Of a DNA stretch of 64,000 nt, positions 23,111-36,619 are shown in pieces. This DNA comes from Allacma fusca (Eukaryota > Arthropoda > Collembola > Symphypleona > Sminthuridae), in contig OX359245.1 of the NCBI GenBank assembly GCA_947179485.1, positions 48,037,067 through 48,101,066 of the forward strand, written 5' to 3'. The number at the start of each line of letters is the position of its first letter. Positions within the stretch are counted from its first letter, which is position 1. The notes beneath the pieces are model-generated. The model did not search any database, had not been told where the DNA came from, and was given only the letters and a program-made list of their open reading frames with translations. The position numbers and the translations under genes are program-made.

Positions 23111-23199
23111 ATTTTCCTATAAAACACGATTCTGGTTGAGAAAGCCACAATTACGGTATATATTCAAATTATATACCTGTATTACGATTCTCATTCTCT

Positions 23200-24900
23200 C
23201 AATCCTGGGTTGGTGTTTGGGTTCTGCAACGTTCGTGGTTTACTGGGTACGCCATAACGCTAATTAAACTTAATGCAATCATCATATTATTTCAACTTGT
23301 TTTTGCAAAATGTTCGGACAGCTTTTTGAAAGAAACTTAACGATCCTTTCGTGAAGCTATAACACAGGTCGATCCACTGAAAATTGTGGACATGACAGCA
23401 AATAACCCACAGCAAGGCTGAAGAATTTCTTCATCGAGCACAAAAGAGAAAGAAAAGTAAAAGAAGAAATTTATAAATCTAAAAAAACTGTGTTTATTGA
23501 AATTTTTTGGGGATTCATTTGAGTTCAATTTTGAATTTCAACTTCAAAATTCATGGCTATAGAACCGAAAAATCTGAGGTAAGATTCAAGTAGAGAAAGA
23601 AAATTCGTTTGTGTGTTAAATCTGTAAATCAATGCTGAAAGTTTGCCTCAATTTTTTACTTTCTGAGACCGTCATTTGTGACGCAGGGAATTGCAATTAG
23701 TCAAATGAATTTTGCTACAAACACAGTTTTTCAAAAAAATTATGAACGCCGAAACTTCCATAAAAATATCAAGTTTTGAGTTGTTTTTTCCGCGTCTTTG
23801 TCACGTTTGCTCTTGTCGAAATGTCTTCAACCTTGCTAGTAAAACATTTTCTCAGAGTAACCCGTAAGTTTTATAAACGCTTTTCTTTGAAGCATATTGT
23901 AACCGTTCTGCACACATTTTCAGTTACAACGTCCCCTGATATTTAGCTTCGATTTGTTCAGCATAATTTCATGTGTATTCATTTAGTGTTCAGTTCTCAA
24001 TACTGTAATTATTGGAGATGATGGAAGGATTTTAAATCTTTGTTCTCTTTCCTAAACGCGCTTTATAGGTTCGCGAGTACAAATTGCAAATTGTATAGTC
24101 AAAGGAGTTTTGAAATGTAAGACACTATAATCATACGAAATTGTATTTCAGATGAAAAGGTTATTACTCAAAAAAATGTCAGCAATAGAATCTTAATACA
24201 AGCGGAGGAAGCCTTCGTACTTTTTAAAATTCCTAGTTAGATCAGTTTAAAATTTTTGAATAATTTAAAAAACTGTTTGCAGGTACTGTTTGCGTTATTT
24301 TCCCAGTGAATTCCGCAATTGTTTGAAATAAAATTATAAGAAATGTTTTGCTTGACTTTGACGCCATTGCCAGCAATTTTGAGACTTACAATGTTGAGAA
24401 GCCGAAAAGTTGCATCTAAAAGCTGGCAATTGTATGCAACGTGGAGATTCTGTTAAATCTGACGCGTTTGTTTGGCAGAAATTGAAAACTCGCAGTCAAA
24501 TGTACTTTATTGTTCAAAGGAAGTACACCCATTTGAATACCAAGTATACCTAAATGAGCTGAGCTTTGATATCATTGATTGCGCTTTTAAGCCAGATTTG
24601 TAGTCGTTCCATTGAAATTAAATCCAGGTGGACTAACGCCTCCAAAATATTCCTTTACACAAGAAAACAATTCGTCGGTTTACTTCCCATGCATGATGAA
24701 TATCCTTGCTGTGCAAGGATATTCGGTATATAATCGTTGGACAATAGCTTTTGCTGGAAATTTTTCAAGACAAAATACCAATGGCCGAAAGAATCACATA
24801 GACGCAGAAAACATGGAATATTTTATTACTAGTTCAAATAGAGATGTCAATATAAAGCGGAAGAGGGAGGGATAGAACAAGGGATAGACAAAAAAGCCAA
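23200..24900. repeat. Background repeat segment BC, copy 2
   Basis: Parallels 38880-40040 and 10880-12560 (landmarks GTTCTGCAACGTTCGTGG, GTTTTGCTTGACTTTGACGC, GGTGGACTAACGCCTCCAAA). Position 23811-23824 is the uninterrupted counterpart of the insertion at 56010-56845. The 87-codon ORF at 24612-24875 has a frame-disrupted relative at 39641-39973, so it is not supported as a gene. Confidence 0.75.
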
Positions 24901-25850
24901 AGATGAAGAAAACCCAAAAAACAACTTAACATATTGATTAAAACTGTCTCATTTACACAAGCACAATATTTTAGGAATCGAATCTTAAAATGAAATTGAA
25001 ATTCCCGTTATTATTAAAACCATGTAAACATTATCGCGTGATTATTATCAGGATTTAAATTTTATTTGTAAATATCCTGCACCTTAAAAATATCCAGGAA
25101 AGTTTGTGCAAGGCTGAATATTAGGTTTTACCAGCTTCGCCTTTTTTATCAGGAATGTTTTGCTCACACAAATTTTAGAAAATATGATTAAAAAGTCCTG
25201 CGGAAATAATATCGAAAACAGTTATAGAGACCACGAAACCTTCATTTATAGTATGTAAACGAATTTGCGATCTTGGGTTTTGTTTTCCCGTAAAAATGAT
25301 AAATTTGAAATTTTGATTAACTTTAAAATTTATTTTCAGGCACTGTTTGAATTATTATCGCAGTGAATTCTCTAATTGTTTGACACTATAATGTTAAGAA
25401 ATGTTTTGCTTGACTTTGCCGCCACTATCGGCATTTGTAACATTCTGATGGTTACTTATGCTTAGTTACACCTGAGTAGATTTGTGTGAACAAACAGGAG
25501 TGGAAATTGTACTCATAATGGAGACCCTTTTTACAAAAATTCTAACGTAAATCCAACATGGGCGAGATGGCCCAAATCAAGTTTGCAAACATGCTAATAT
25601 TTTCTTATAAGGGATATTAATTAGCTTTGATGCATTTTGTTTTCGTGAAATTTGAAAATGAAGCTTCCTTATGGGGTTTAACATTGGAAAATTTAAGTTG
25701 TTCACGAATTAGAATCTAAAACTCCCGCGCAAACCAGGGCGAGATGATACAAACTTTTGCTCTCGCTGACACATTGCGCCAGGTACCTAAGCTCCCACAA
25801 AATGTCATTCCGATCCCGAGTGGGCATGGGGCGTGGGTTACTTGTAAGCA
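24900..25850. other. Non-coding background
   Basis: Contains another copy of the GTTTGACA...GCCGCCACT motif (25378-25422). A minus-strand 81-codon frame at 25702-25947 has no recognisable domain and runs into repeat sequence. Nothing else seen. Confidence 0.5.
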
Positions 25851-26064
25851 TAGGACAATATGAGGGACTACATAACGGCCAATTTATTGCATTAGTAAGG
25901 ATATTTATTATGTACATGCGTATAATAACTTGAAAATTCATTTTCACAATTTAAAGAATTATTTTAAGCGCAGAATTAAAACGCTTAATATTATGTATTA
26001 CCATTGGACTATTTACTGTAACGAGGTTTTGCATCGTACAATGTTCCTTGAAACAGGTCGAGAC

Positions 26065-29000
26065 TAGTGGTCCCGATCTTTCAATTCTGAATCAAAAATA
26101 TTTGATTCGATTCGATTCAATTCTGATTCATCATTTTTCGATTCAATTCAAAACATGAATTGAATCATTTCATTCCATTCACTCCATGAATTAAATCACG
26201 AGAAATGCCTTGAATCGCGATTCAAATGATTCACGTGCAACGAATTTGTTTGCACATCCCGCTAAAAAAATGCAGCGTTAGTACGCATCATATTGAAAAA
26301 TTTGCACGTGCTTCTGAAACATTTTTACTGGAAAACCGGCTCAATTATTTCATATATAATAATTTATATGCATTGAATACACTAACAAGGTAACATTTTG
26401 GGATGGTACAAGCCGATTCAAACAAAGCATATCACATGTTTTAGTACTCACCCAGTATGTTTCAAAACTCATGTAACTCGAGTGCATTTTGCCCCGTTCT
26501 CCTAGGACACGTCACCAAAGTTTCAAAATTTAAAACGATACCACAGGTGGGGACCTGTCTTTTCAAAAAAAGTTAATGTTAAATCCCATAAGGATTTTGA
26601 GTTTTTGAAAGTCGATGAAATTTTGATTTTCGCTATTTCAATGAAATTCAAGTTTTTACGTACATAGTTTTATATCCTTCAACAAAATTCCCCAAAAAGT
26701 AATCCCTCCATCATTGCGCATCTGTATGTACGTTGTCGATATGATATATTCACTCCATATTTAATCACTTATACATACACATTTTTGCACATTTTTGCAC
26801 ATTGCATTTTTAACATGAGTAACGATGTAGAAATAAGAGACAGCGAGGATTCAGATCATGCAAGCGACGGAGATGAAGACGAGTCATTTAATAGGACAGG
26901 AGAAGAATCATCTCAACAGCCAAAAAAATTTCGATCTAAAGTTTACAGCTACTTTGAGTGGATTCCAAATGAAAAAAATAAATCGATTGGAAAATGGAGG
27001 TGTACTATTTGCGGGTAATTACTAATTTTAACTACATTTTAACATGAAGGTTTCTGAATGCAATTTAAAACATGTTTAATAAATTCAAACATTCTATCTA
27101 CAAACGAGTCTGCATTCTTAATTTAATCTAATTATTTCCAGAAAGGAATATTCTGCAAGAGTTTCTACTTTGAAAAATCATCTCGATAGAAGTCACAAAA
27201 CCTTGTGGGATACTGGCAATGAAACCCAGAGTGACATTAGAAACTTTATGAAGAAAATCCCCAAAAAGGTTCAAATTAACAAGAGAGGTTTTCAAGATCG
27301 TCTTATAAAGTTTATTGTTTGTTCAAATCAACCGTTCACCCTTGTCGAGGAACCAGAATTTTTGGAGTTAATCAATTATGTATCCGGAGACAACAAGCTA
27401 ACTATTCCTCCAAAATCTACGACCATCAGGAAATCCGTCCTTCAGCTCTTTAAGACTGAAAAAGAAGCCCTTAAAGTATTCTTGAATAGTTTAAAAGGCA
27501 AAATAAGTTTTGCACTGGATGGGTGGACATCTCCAAATCAACATGCATTTCAAGGAGTTACTGCAGCCTTTATTTCTAACGAGTGGGAATTATGCAATAT
27601 AGTGATTGATTTGACCCTTCTAAAAGGAAGCCATTCCGGAGAAAATATCGCAGAAGCTTTCAGTAATGTCTTGGATGATTTCAACTTATGGGGAAAGTTT
27701 TTGGCTCTGACAACCGACAATGCAAGCAATAATGATACGTTATTCACGGAGTTGGACACAATGTCAATAGCAAAAGATCTCAACTTTAATTCGAAAAACC
27801 ATCGAGTCCGTTGTTTTGCACATGTGCTTAATTTGTGCTGCAAAGCAATTATATCATCTGTAAGTGAGGATGAGCAATTACAACGCGGTGTCAGCACTGG
27901 GGATGAAATGGAAGTGGAAGTCCTACAACCCAGAACATCCGAATTTGACAAAATAATAAAAGCTCTTCGTCGATCTGTTCGAGCTATTCGGAAATCCCCG
28001 CAAAGAAGGCAAACGTTTCTTAGATGCTGCGAGTTGAATAATAAACCGACCAAAATGCTCATTTTGGACGTCAGTACCAGATGGAATTCTACATTCGCGA
28101 TGCTAGAACGAGCAGTTGAATTAAAGGATCCCTTGGAAGCGACTCTGAATTCATATCCTAATTTACGGGAATATATTTTGTCAACTAATGATTGGAAAAA
28201 AATCGAGCAGCTTATGAAACTTCTTCTGCCATTTAGAGAAGCAACAATTATGCTTTCCTCACAAAGCGTTCCAACACTGTCAAAAACTTCGGCATTATAT
28301 TCGGCACTTTTTGGACATCTGGAAAGTTATATTCCCCATGAGCATCGAAGGGCTACAAAAAATTCCTCTGTTGATGTCCCCAATGTAATTCCTTCTTGGC
28401 TAAGCTGTGCAGCTACAGCGGGTTGGGAAAAGCTACAAAAGTACTATCCTACATCGGACGGAGAAGTTTATTTAATAAGCACCAGTAAGTTTAATGGTTA
28501 AAAAACGCAACTTTATTTATTTAATTTAACTATAAACTTTTAATTAATAAAAATAAATACTTAATGATTTATTTATTATTTTTTTAATTTTCGTTTTTGT
28601 ACTGGTGTATATTTTTATTTAAACTTTAGTCCTGGACCCAAGGTGTAAACTGGAATTTTTTAAGACCTCACATTGGAAACGGGAGTGGATTGATCGAGCC
28701 AAGAAATGCATTACAGAAGTCTGGAAAAAGGAATACAAGCCACAAGGAAACGCTGGAAATGAAGCCAATAACCCAACGAACCAAGGTTCTTCTGTGTTTG
28801 CAAATATGTATGCCTCTCAGTCAACCAGCTCTCGCATTAATTCTGATGACGAACTAACGCGATATTTATGGGAAAAAGTTGTCTCTCCCGAACTTCTTGA
28901 AAACGATAAGGGAAGGGTGAACGGTTGTTTGGGCTGGTGGAAGGTAGGGTTATTTTGTTTAAAATTTTCACTGGGCAAATTATCATTTGTATACATCTTA

Positions 29001-29541
29001 AAGGTAAATTCGGTATTATAGATTCATGAAGCTGAATTTCCTAATTTGTCGGGTATGGCAAGAGACTACTTAGCTATTCCGGGAACCGGAGTTCCAGTAG
29101 AGCAGTTTTTTTGCACTGGGAAGGACTTAATTGGACAACGAAGACACGGTCTGGCTCCACTAACAATTACAGCGTCTATGTGCTTAAAGAACTGGTTAAA
29201 GCACAAACGCATTACAAAAGATAAACAGCAAATTTATCAGCAGGATATGCAACTCGAGTTTGCAAACGTTATTGAAAACTTTAGTGACAGCGAATTTGTT
29301 TGACTTGTGCTTCCTCTATTTTATGTAGTCCTAATAAAATTCCTAATTAAACTTTTTGCTCCCACATTTTACTGACTGAATGATTTGAATCATCATTCGA
29401 TTCAATTCAGCACAGAGAAATGAATCAAATTGAATCCTCTGAATCGTGAATTGAATCGAATCGCACTCTTTTGATTCAATTCATAAGTTGAATTGAATCA
29501 AAACGAATTTTTTGAATTGAATTGAATGATTGGGACCACTA
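26065..29541 (+). mobile_element. Autonomous hAT transposon, apparently intact
   Basis: 3477 bp. The ends are TAGTGGTCCCGAT and ATTGGGACCACTA, flanked by a perfect 8-bp duplication, GTCGAGAC (26057-26064 and 29542-29549). Both subterminal regions are packed with GATTCAATTC / TGAATTGAATC words. The paralogous segment has the unoccupied target GTTGAGAC at 44148-44155 in continuous flank, which confirms both boundaries. The transposase gene between the ends has no stop or frameshift. It is the only element here with every visible part needed for autonomy. Confidence 0.95.
26815..29303 (+). CDS. hAT transposase, 712 aa, four exons
   Basis: Exons 26815-27014, 27142-28484, 28630-28943 and 29022-29303, joined with matching phases and GT-AG introns of 127, 145 and 78 bp; stop TGA. 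The ATG at 26815 precedes an acidic N-terminus. A BED-type zinc finger spans the first junction (C63, C66, H80, H85; WRCTICGKEY...HLDRSH). The RNase-H-like catalytic core has D193 (LDGWTSP) and D259 (TTDNASNND), a spacing like that of Hermes D180/D248. RCFAHVLNLC, STRWNSTFAML and LDPRCKL follow, then WWK and the C-terminal dimerisation region DYLAIPGTGVPVEQFFCTG (often SERVFSAG in relatives) ending in MCLKNWL. It binds the element ends and excises and inserts the transposon in the nucleus. Ac/Tol2-like branch by motif. Confidence 0.95.
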
Positions 29542-30227
29542 GTCGAGACCATATACAATGGGAAGCTTCGGAAAGGGACAAGACATTAGACCAGCATACG
29601 CGCATTGCAGTAAATTTTCAAAAAAATGTACGGTGATTTCCTCAACTCAATTGTGAACTTCAATTTAAAACCCGACTAAAAACGAATTGACAAGACAGGA
29701 CTCGAAAAACAAATTATGGAATGAATATTTCTTAAAAATTAAAAGCTGTCACGGCATTTGAAAGAATAAACAATGTCATGAGTACTGTGCAAGATCAGTA
29801 AAAGTGTAACTTTTAATGTGTAATACAGGATGTTTTGAAATAAAACTACAAAATTACAAATTTAATAAACAGAAGTTTCAAATTTAGTAGAATTAGTAAC
29901 GATATCACTTTAAATCCTTACACAATTTAAACTGGTCGATTAAAATCCAAAATAAACGAGTTGAAGCAAATAGTTTTTCAACAAACCATAGAGCCAACTA
30001 TTTTATTGGTATTTTAATTACACATTATACATGGATTGAGAATTGCGGTCATGACCAATACGCACGGAGGATAATGTTTAGGAAATTCATGTGCAGGAGG
30101 AGAAGGAGTGTTTGCGATCTTATACTTTTTTTCTAGATGGTTTCTGATCTCTGAAAATATTTTGAAGCTATACAATAATAATTGTAGAACATTTTGCGAG
30201 TTCTTTTGAGTGTAATATCATGCTGAA

Positions 30228-31213
30228 TATAGCTCCTCACGAGTACGAGTAGATACTCGAGTTTCGAGTTCGAGTACGAGTACGGGTCGAGTACGGTATC
30301 AACTTAAATTGGTACTTGTACTCGTCGGTCGAGTATCCGTTTTTGTACTCGAACTTGAGTATATTTCTAACGAGTATCAGAGCGAGTACGAGTACGTTCA
30401 AAGTACTTGAACCAAAGCACGAGTACGAGTTCGGGACATAAATTCAAAAGTACTTGAACCCGTACTTGGATTTACATTTGATACTCGAGTAATTTCCTTC
30501 AGCACAAAGTCCACATCCATATTTCCTTGATTACAAAAAAAGGTGTTGTTATTCCGAAGCAAAAAAGGAAAAGCGGTTAAATTCAAAATTACTCCGAATA
30601 GCATGAAACGTTACACCTGCAGCGTAAGTTATTTTTACAAATCCGAATTGAGTACTGCTGTAGTTACTAATTGTAAGTATTTACCTATCGCCGTAAAATA
30701 TAATGAAACAGCAGAATAGGGCAAAATTAATGGAGGTTAGAATGAGATTGACATGACTGAAGAGAATCCAGTCGATATGACTGGCAGAATCAAATCTTGA
30801 CCTATTGTTAATCGGCATTTTAATCTCGTTGGAGAAAATTTTCATGGCAAACACTGTTCGTAAGTTGCAGTTACAAATTCTTGTTAGTTGAATCTACTAT
30901 TTGTTTTCTATGCCAATGTCTCTATAACAAAAAATAACGTCAAAAAAATTTTTTGTTCGGTGTACTTGATACTCGAGTACGGTTCGAGTACGAGTTCAAG
31001 TACGGGTCGGTCGGTATAAACGTTTTATACTCGTAAGTACGGTCCAAGTTCGGTAAAAAATTAAGAAATATAATACCGTCCTCCGAGTACAGGATTTTTT
31101 ACTCGTACTTGAAGACACAAGTCCGGGTCAAGGGGGAATTTGGACCGACAATTCGAGTACGGTTCCAAGTACGAGTACGGTATGGATAACTACTCGACCC
31201 GTGAGGAGCTATA
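30228..31213. mobile_element. hAT-type MITE with GAGTACG words
   Basis: 986 bp. The ends are TATAGCTCCTCACG and CGTGAGGAGCTATA, with a perfect 8-bp duplication ATGCTGAA at 30220-30227 and 31214-31221. Both ends are built of CGAGTACGAGTACGG words. The uninterrupted target ATGCTGCT is at 44625-44632. The minus-strand ORFs at 30398-30604 and 31099-31326 are repeat-derived. Non-coding. Confidence 0.92.
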
Positions 31214-33938
31214 ATGCTGAAAGCCCAAAATTGCGGTCTACTGCTAACGTGAAAACAGTTAATGTGAGACAAGATCGAAGCAAGGAAATAAATGTTATTT
31301 TTTTTAAACAATTTAGAATGACACAATGCTAGTAAATTAATTTAAAAAGTTAACATTTCTTTTGCACTGGGGTTCAGACTTGAACCTCCATTTTATTCAG
31401 TAACAGGATTAACCTGGACGCAATGATAACTAACCTTGACTATCTGTAATAATTCCTTTAATGACCCCACCAAGGTTAATTAAAATGTACCCCTTCAGTA
31501 CTTCTCACCGCAGCACTTTTGGTTATAAGCAATTCTATTTTTTTAAACTACTCACAGATTTTAACCCATACTGAACTACTCCGAGAGTTTTAGTTAAAGA
31601 GCAGGTGTGTAAATCTGAGCGAAGTCGTATTATTTTTTTCATAATTCTAGCGCAGGTAACACGGGCAAACGAACAAGCACAGTTGCTAAATGACACTGAT
31701 GACAGCAAAAAAGCATTAAAATTTAAGAACAGGATTTAGGAGCTTTGGCGCCACTCAATGATTTTACACGAAAGGCAAACGTATCATACTTTTATTTGAA
31801 CGTTGTTGCACTTAAAAATCAACCGATACAGCAAAATATTATTTCTTTAAGTTATTCTGGGGTGATATGAATTTGAATTTCCTCAAACAAATTTTTGATA
31901 ATTGAACTGGTGCAAATTTAAATGATGAGCTGATTAGGACCTGGAAAATGAAGCAAAATAAAATATAATAGCGTTACTTACACGCCAGTTAATGATTTTT
32001 ATCTGCTACGATACCGCCGTAAGTTGAGATCAGCTCGACATTATGTTTAGGAAAACAATTGAAAAGAGTTGTGATCAAAACTTTCCAGGCAGATCAAACA
32101 TTACGGTAGTTGTTACAATTCTGTTGTCCCCAAATACGTTTGTTATGTATGGAGACCAAAATTCTGGAACGTAGTTTTAAAAATAGGAAATTTCTAATAT
32201 ATAACTAATTAACACCTTTCTCACATCCTTGACCTCACTATAGTGGCATCGTGGCAAAAATATTCATTTCCCTCAATTTCGTGTAAAATATTCTTCCACA
32301 TTGATTGTTGAAACAACATATTTGTTGATAAATGATTTTACGACAAAAATGTCGAAATATTTATTATATATTTGTTTGGATGTTTTTTGCAAATAGACGC
32401 CTCAAGTTAACAATTTATTATGGTAATTCCAAAGTATAAATTCTTTAATGTTTCAGACGGCACCCTTTAAATGCAATGCTTACTGTGAAGAAACACATGG
32501 AATGAAATAATTTTAAATTGCTTTTATAACAAAATCGTTGTTTAAATTTGGTTTTAAGATTTCATTGGAAGATTCCAACGAAAGGTTTTTATAATCCGTT
32601 TGCAATTGGTTGTTTAAAATTGATATATACCATATTTTATTCAACCTATTGAATTTCAAAAGTACCGGCATGACCTTTTGCACCAAATTTAAATCGCATA
32701 TCATATCACAAAGTACACGATATTTTTTAAAAAAGATTTACATAACTGGTAGTAGTCTGTTGCCTTCAAAAATGGAGTTATGTTGTAGCGTGTAGTAAAT
32801 GTGCTGCTGGGAATAATATTAAATGATGTATTTTATTTCTAAAAGTATCTTTTTTTTCAGATACTCCGTTTAAAAACATTTCTGTGAGATTTTAAAAAAA
32901 TGATGAAATGTGCATTTTGAAAATAATCCTGTCCTCCGGTGGTTTTCCAAAGTGAGCTGAAAATATTTCAGTTTAAAATAGTTTCCACATCCGGATACAT
33001 CTGCATTACAAGACGAATCTTATAAAGAAAATGACAATGAATGACATTAAATGTTTTTAAAATTTCACGTTAAAAAGTATTATTAAAGGGCCCCGTAAAA
33101 CCCCTGTCTCCAGTCTATAGAACGGGATTTAAAATATTAATTTAGTTTCCCCATTTCCCGGCTAAATTCCCCTAGAAATAAGCATTGCAATTTTAATTAG
33201 CAGTGATCCATTATGATGTTAAGCTTGTAAATTTCATTATTAATTGCAATTAAATACAGTGAAAATACAAATGGAATTTTAAACTCAATGGTTTGACGCC
33301 GGTTGAAATGTTTCTTAGCTCAAATTCCTGAATATATATAAGATTGACTTGGGGTACAAGTGATGTACCCGCACATACAGCAATAAATTTAATGAATATG
33401 TCAAAAAACATTGAGCTCCAGATGGGATATCTGAGAATTATTCTTTAGCGGATGTGCATGTTTATGATTCTAGCATCTCCATTGCAGAAGTAAATTTAAA
33501 ATGCTAAAAATCTTTCAACAAAATTATGGAAAATGTGAGGTTTCAAAGCTTAACATTAAAATGGAGAAAAGTGAGGTAAACAAAGTTAAATTGTATCAGG
33601 AAGAATTTTATTATAATTCATGTATAATTTTGTTTAATATTTGAGCAATTAGCGCAACACATTATTATTCAATATTATTTATGCTTTAAATTATAGGCAT
33701 GTTGCCCATTAAAAATGCCTGTCAATTTTTGCTAGCCAAGTTAAGAATACGCTGAAAATTCCAAAAATATCAAATTTATCCGTGTTTGTAAATCACCAAA
33801 GGCCTACATTTGGGGTGTTTTTCTTAGGCCATAATGACCCCCGATATCAAATTATCGCTATCGATAAATATCAAAAAAATTCGCTTAACACTACTATTCG
33901 TGGTTTTATTTTATGGATAATAATAATGATGTCCTGAT

Positions 33939-35122
33939 TAGGGTATGTCGATTTGAAAATGCCCGGCATTTTGGGAAACTCGTCCGCCCAAAATGCCAGG
34001 GCATTTTAGGCATTTTCATTTCAGGGCAAGGGCGGCATAATAGGGCATATTGGGCAAGGGCATTTTGGGCATTTTCATCGAGGACAAATTGGGCATTTTG
34101 GGCAGAATCGTGGAATATATTAGCACAATATATACAATTTGACAATGGATTTGAAAATTTCTTTGTAATTTTGGAGAAAAAGCGTTCGAAATTATTTTGA
34201 AAATTTTATTCTGTATGTCATTATTTTGACGAAGTTAATTCATCCGGTGATGAAATAAGTTGGATACCATAGGTCACATTGAACATTACAATTTTAAAAC
34301 TCATGTACACGATACGGCTATAAATTAAAATATTCCAGCAACTATTTTTCCAAACTGCAGACGATGTAAAATGAACTTCCACCATCCTGGGAATATTCAC
34401 ATACCCCTATGCATGTATGTACATATATTACTGTGATCAGAAATGTCTTTTCGGTTAAAATTTGAACTCATACGGTAATTGTTTTATACACCATAAAACT
34501 ACAAACAACAATATTTGGAGGACCTGTATGGAGGATGTATATTGGTTTCTACTCGAGCCATTTTTGGCTGATCGTTGCAAACTGCAGACATTAGTGATGT
34601 AGAATAAAATGAGTATAAAATTCAGCTTCATCACCCATTTAAATTTTGACTGATCCATTACCATCAGATTTTTACTTTAGGAGTTCGTACTTCAAAAGAA
34701 ATTAGTGCTTCTGCCCGCCCGTCAGTGTCGCATATGTAAATTTATTTCATATTATTGTTTACATAGAAATTTATTTTAATAGGAGTGATAAATGATATCA
34801 CCTCATGTCAATGAAATTAAATTGATTTGACTGTTTTTGCCATTAAAACATACGCGAAGGAGCAAACATATATCTAGACATTCACATTTGTAACTTTTCC
34901 TTGGCTGCTCTTTCATGCATTTGGATGGATATTTTGAATATATGCTGGTGATCCAATTTTAGTGCCGTGAAAATGCCCAAAATGCCAACCTTGCCCTGCC
35001 CAAAATCAGGGCATTTTCAAAATCTGCCCACATGCCCAGTTTTTGGGCATGTGGGCAGGCATTTTGGGCATTTTCAGCTGGGCGGGCAAATACTGCAGGG
35101 CATTTTCAATCGACATACCCTA
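33939..35122. mobile_element. hAT-type MITE 1 of the tandem pair (GGGCATTTT words)
   Basis: 1184 bp. The ends are TAGGGTATGTCGATT and AATCGACATACCCTA, flanked by GTCCTGAT at 33931-33938 and 35123-35130. The subterminal regions are arrays of GGGCATTTTGGGCA words in both orientations. The central 34150-34960 has no coding potential; the ORFs at 33906-34200 and 34967-35299 are repeat-derived. Confidence 0.93.
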
Positions 35123-35130
35123 GTCCTGAT

Positions 35131-36020
35131 TAGGGATGGCAAATTCGATATTGGCGAGACGATAATATCGCAAATATCGCCAAATTTACTTGCGATACTG
35201 ATGGCGATAATTATCGTAAACATCATCGATAATATCGTCATATCGGTATCGCGTTTATATCCGAATGGGGCTAATGGCAACAACTTGAAGGTACTTTAGT
35301 AAGCCGAGGAGGCAAGGGATGTTTGAAGGAGCGCTCCCTGCTTAAACATTTTATAATTAACTAGTGCCATTTTATTACATATCGTAATCTGCGCACATTC
35401 TCTCTATGATTTCATTCAGCTTTTCGCATTGTAATAAATGAGCCACGTTCTGTCACCAGACATACCTTTACAGTCTAAGTGCATAAGGCATTTCTAACCG
35501 TAAAAATTGGAAGTGATATTTATTATTGATTTTAATTGCGTTTGCAATTCCCCTTGTGTCACGTAATAATAATACACCTTACTCCCACAAAAACAATTCC
35601 AACCTAATCTGGAACTTCTTTAATAATACCTGATATCTTTGGGCGTGGGTGTCCGTGTAACTAATAAGTTATTAGTTAATAATGCTGGGTAATTGTAATT
35701 CAGAATTTGGATATTCTACGTGTTAACGAAACAAGCTTGAATTTCTGAAACTTTTGTTTTATCAGGCAATTAGGTATGACATTTTTGGCCGGATTTATTA
35801 ATCAACCATTGTTTGCATAATTTTTGATCATAAATTAGTGCCACTGTCATCATGTCTTCAAAATAAATATCATTGGATATTTTCACGTTCTTTGTGGTAG
35901 AATTCAAGTGCTAGCTAGAATATTGGCTATATATCGGCGATATATGATAAATCGCCATTTGCAATTTTACCGATACCGATATTTGCGATATGAGTCAAGT
36001 GGCGATATTTGCCATCCCTA
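35131..36020. mobile_element. hAT-type MITE 2 of the tandem pair (GCGATAT words)
   Basis: 890 bp. The ends are TAGGGATGGCAAAT and ATTTGCCATCCCTA, flanked by GTCCTGAT at 35123-35130 (shared with MITE 1) and 36021-36028. The subterminal regions have ATATCGC / GATAATATCG words. Beyond the first five bases the terminal sequence differs from MITE 1. Non-coding. Confidence 0.93.
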
Positions 36021-36619
36021 GTCCTGATACAATTACGCCGTAACGATAATTAAACTGAACGTCATGACATTCATCAAATCGAATTGAATAATTATTCGTA
36101 TTTGTTTGTGCAAACAATTCTGACGCTTTTTTGAAAGACAATTTTATGATACTTTCATGAAGCTATAATGCAGGTCTCAGTCTATCTGCAGGAATTGTGG
36201 ACATGGCAGCAAATTTTGACTTCTAACTTCAAAATTCGTGACTCTAGAGCCTACAAATGTGAGGTGAGATCAAATAAAAAAAGAAAATTCGTTTGCTTGA
36301 CTTTGACGCCACTGTGAGCACTTTTTAGGTTAAATCAACTCATGTATGATAATTATCTCACCTATGTGATTTGTGTGTAAATACAACAAATTACAGTATA
36401 TGCGTTGTGAAGATCGTGTAAATTCTAACTTGTTTAGTTGGAAGAAATTAAAAATTCACCGTCAAAGGTACTTTAATGTTCAAGGGAATTATACCTATTC
36501 AAATTTGCTTTTACAATTCGTGGAGATTCTTTATTAAAATAGGAATCCTGTTGCAGAAGTCTCAAACTCCCCCCACGATGTGGATAAGTAATGGATAATG
36601 GTTTTGCTGTACTATCATT

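Larger units (their letters stand above)
25850..32850. repeat. Long repeat segment D, copy 1 (interrupted)
   Basis: Parallels 43970-47060 once the insertions 26065-29541 and 30228-31213 are removed. Shared landmarks: ATGTACATGCGTATAATAAC, TAACGAGGTTTTGCATC, GACCATATACAATGGGAAGC, and TAATTAACACCTTTCTC. The intervals 29550-30219 and 31222-32850 hold only this repeat, with no gene. Confidence 0.85.

Noticed and set aside
24612..24875. 87-codon ORF resembling the one at 39641-39973
   Set aside because: The resemblance is due to shared repeat DNA, and frames differ between the copies through indels.
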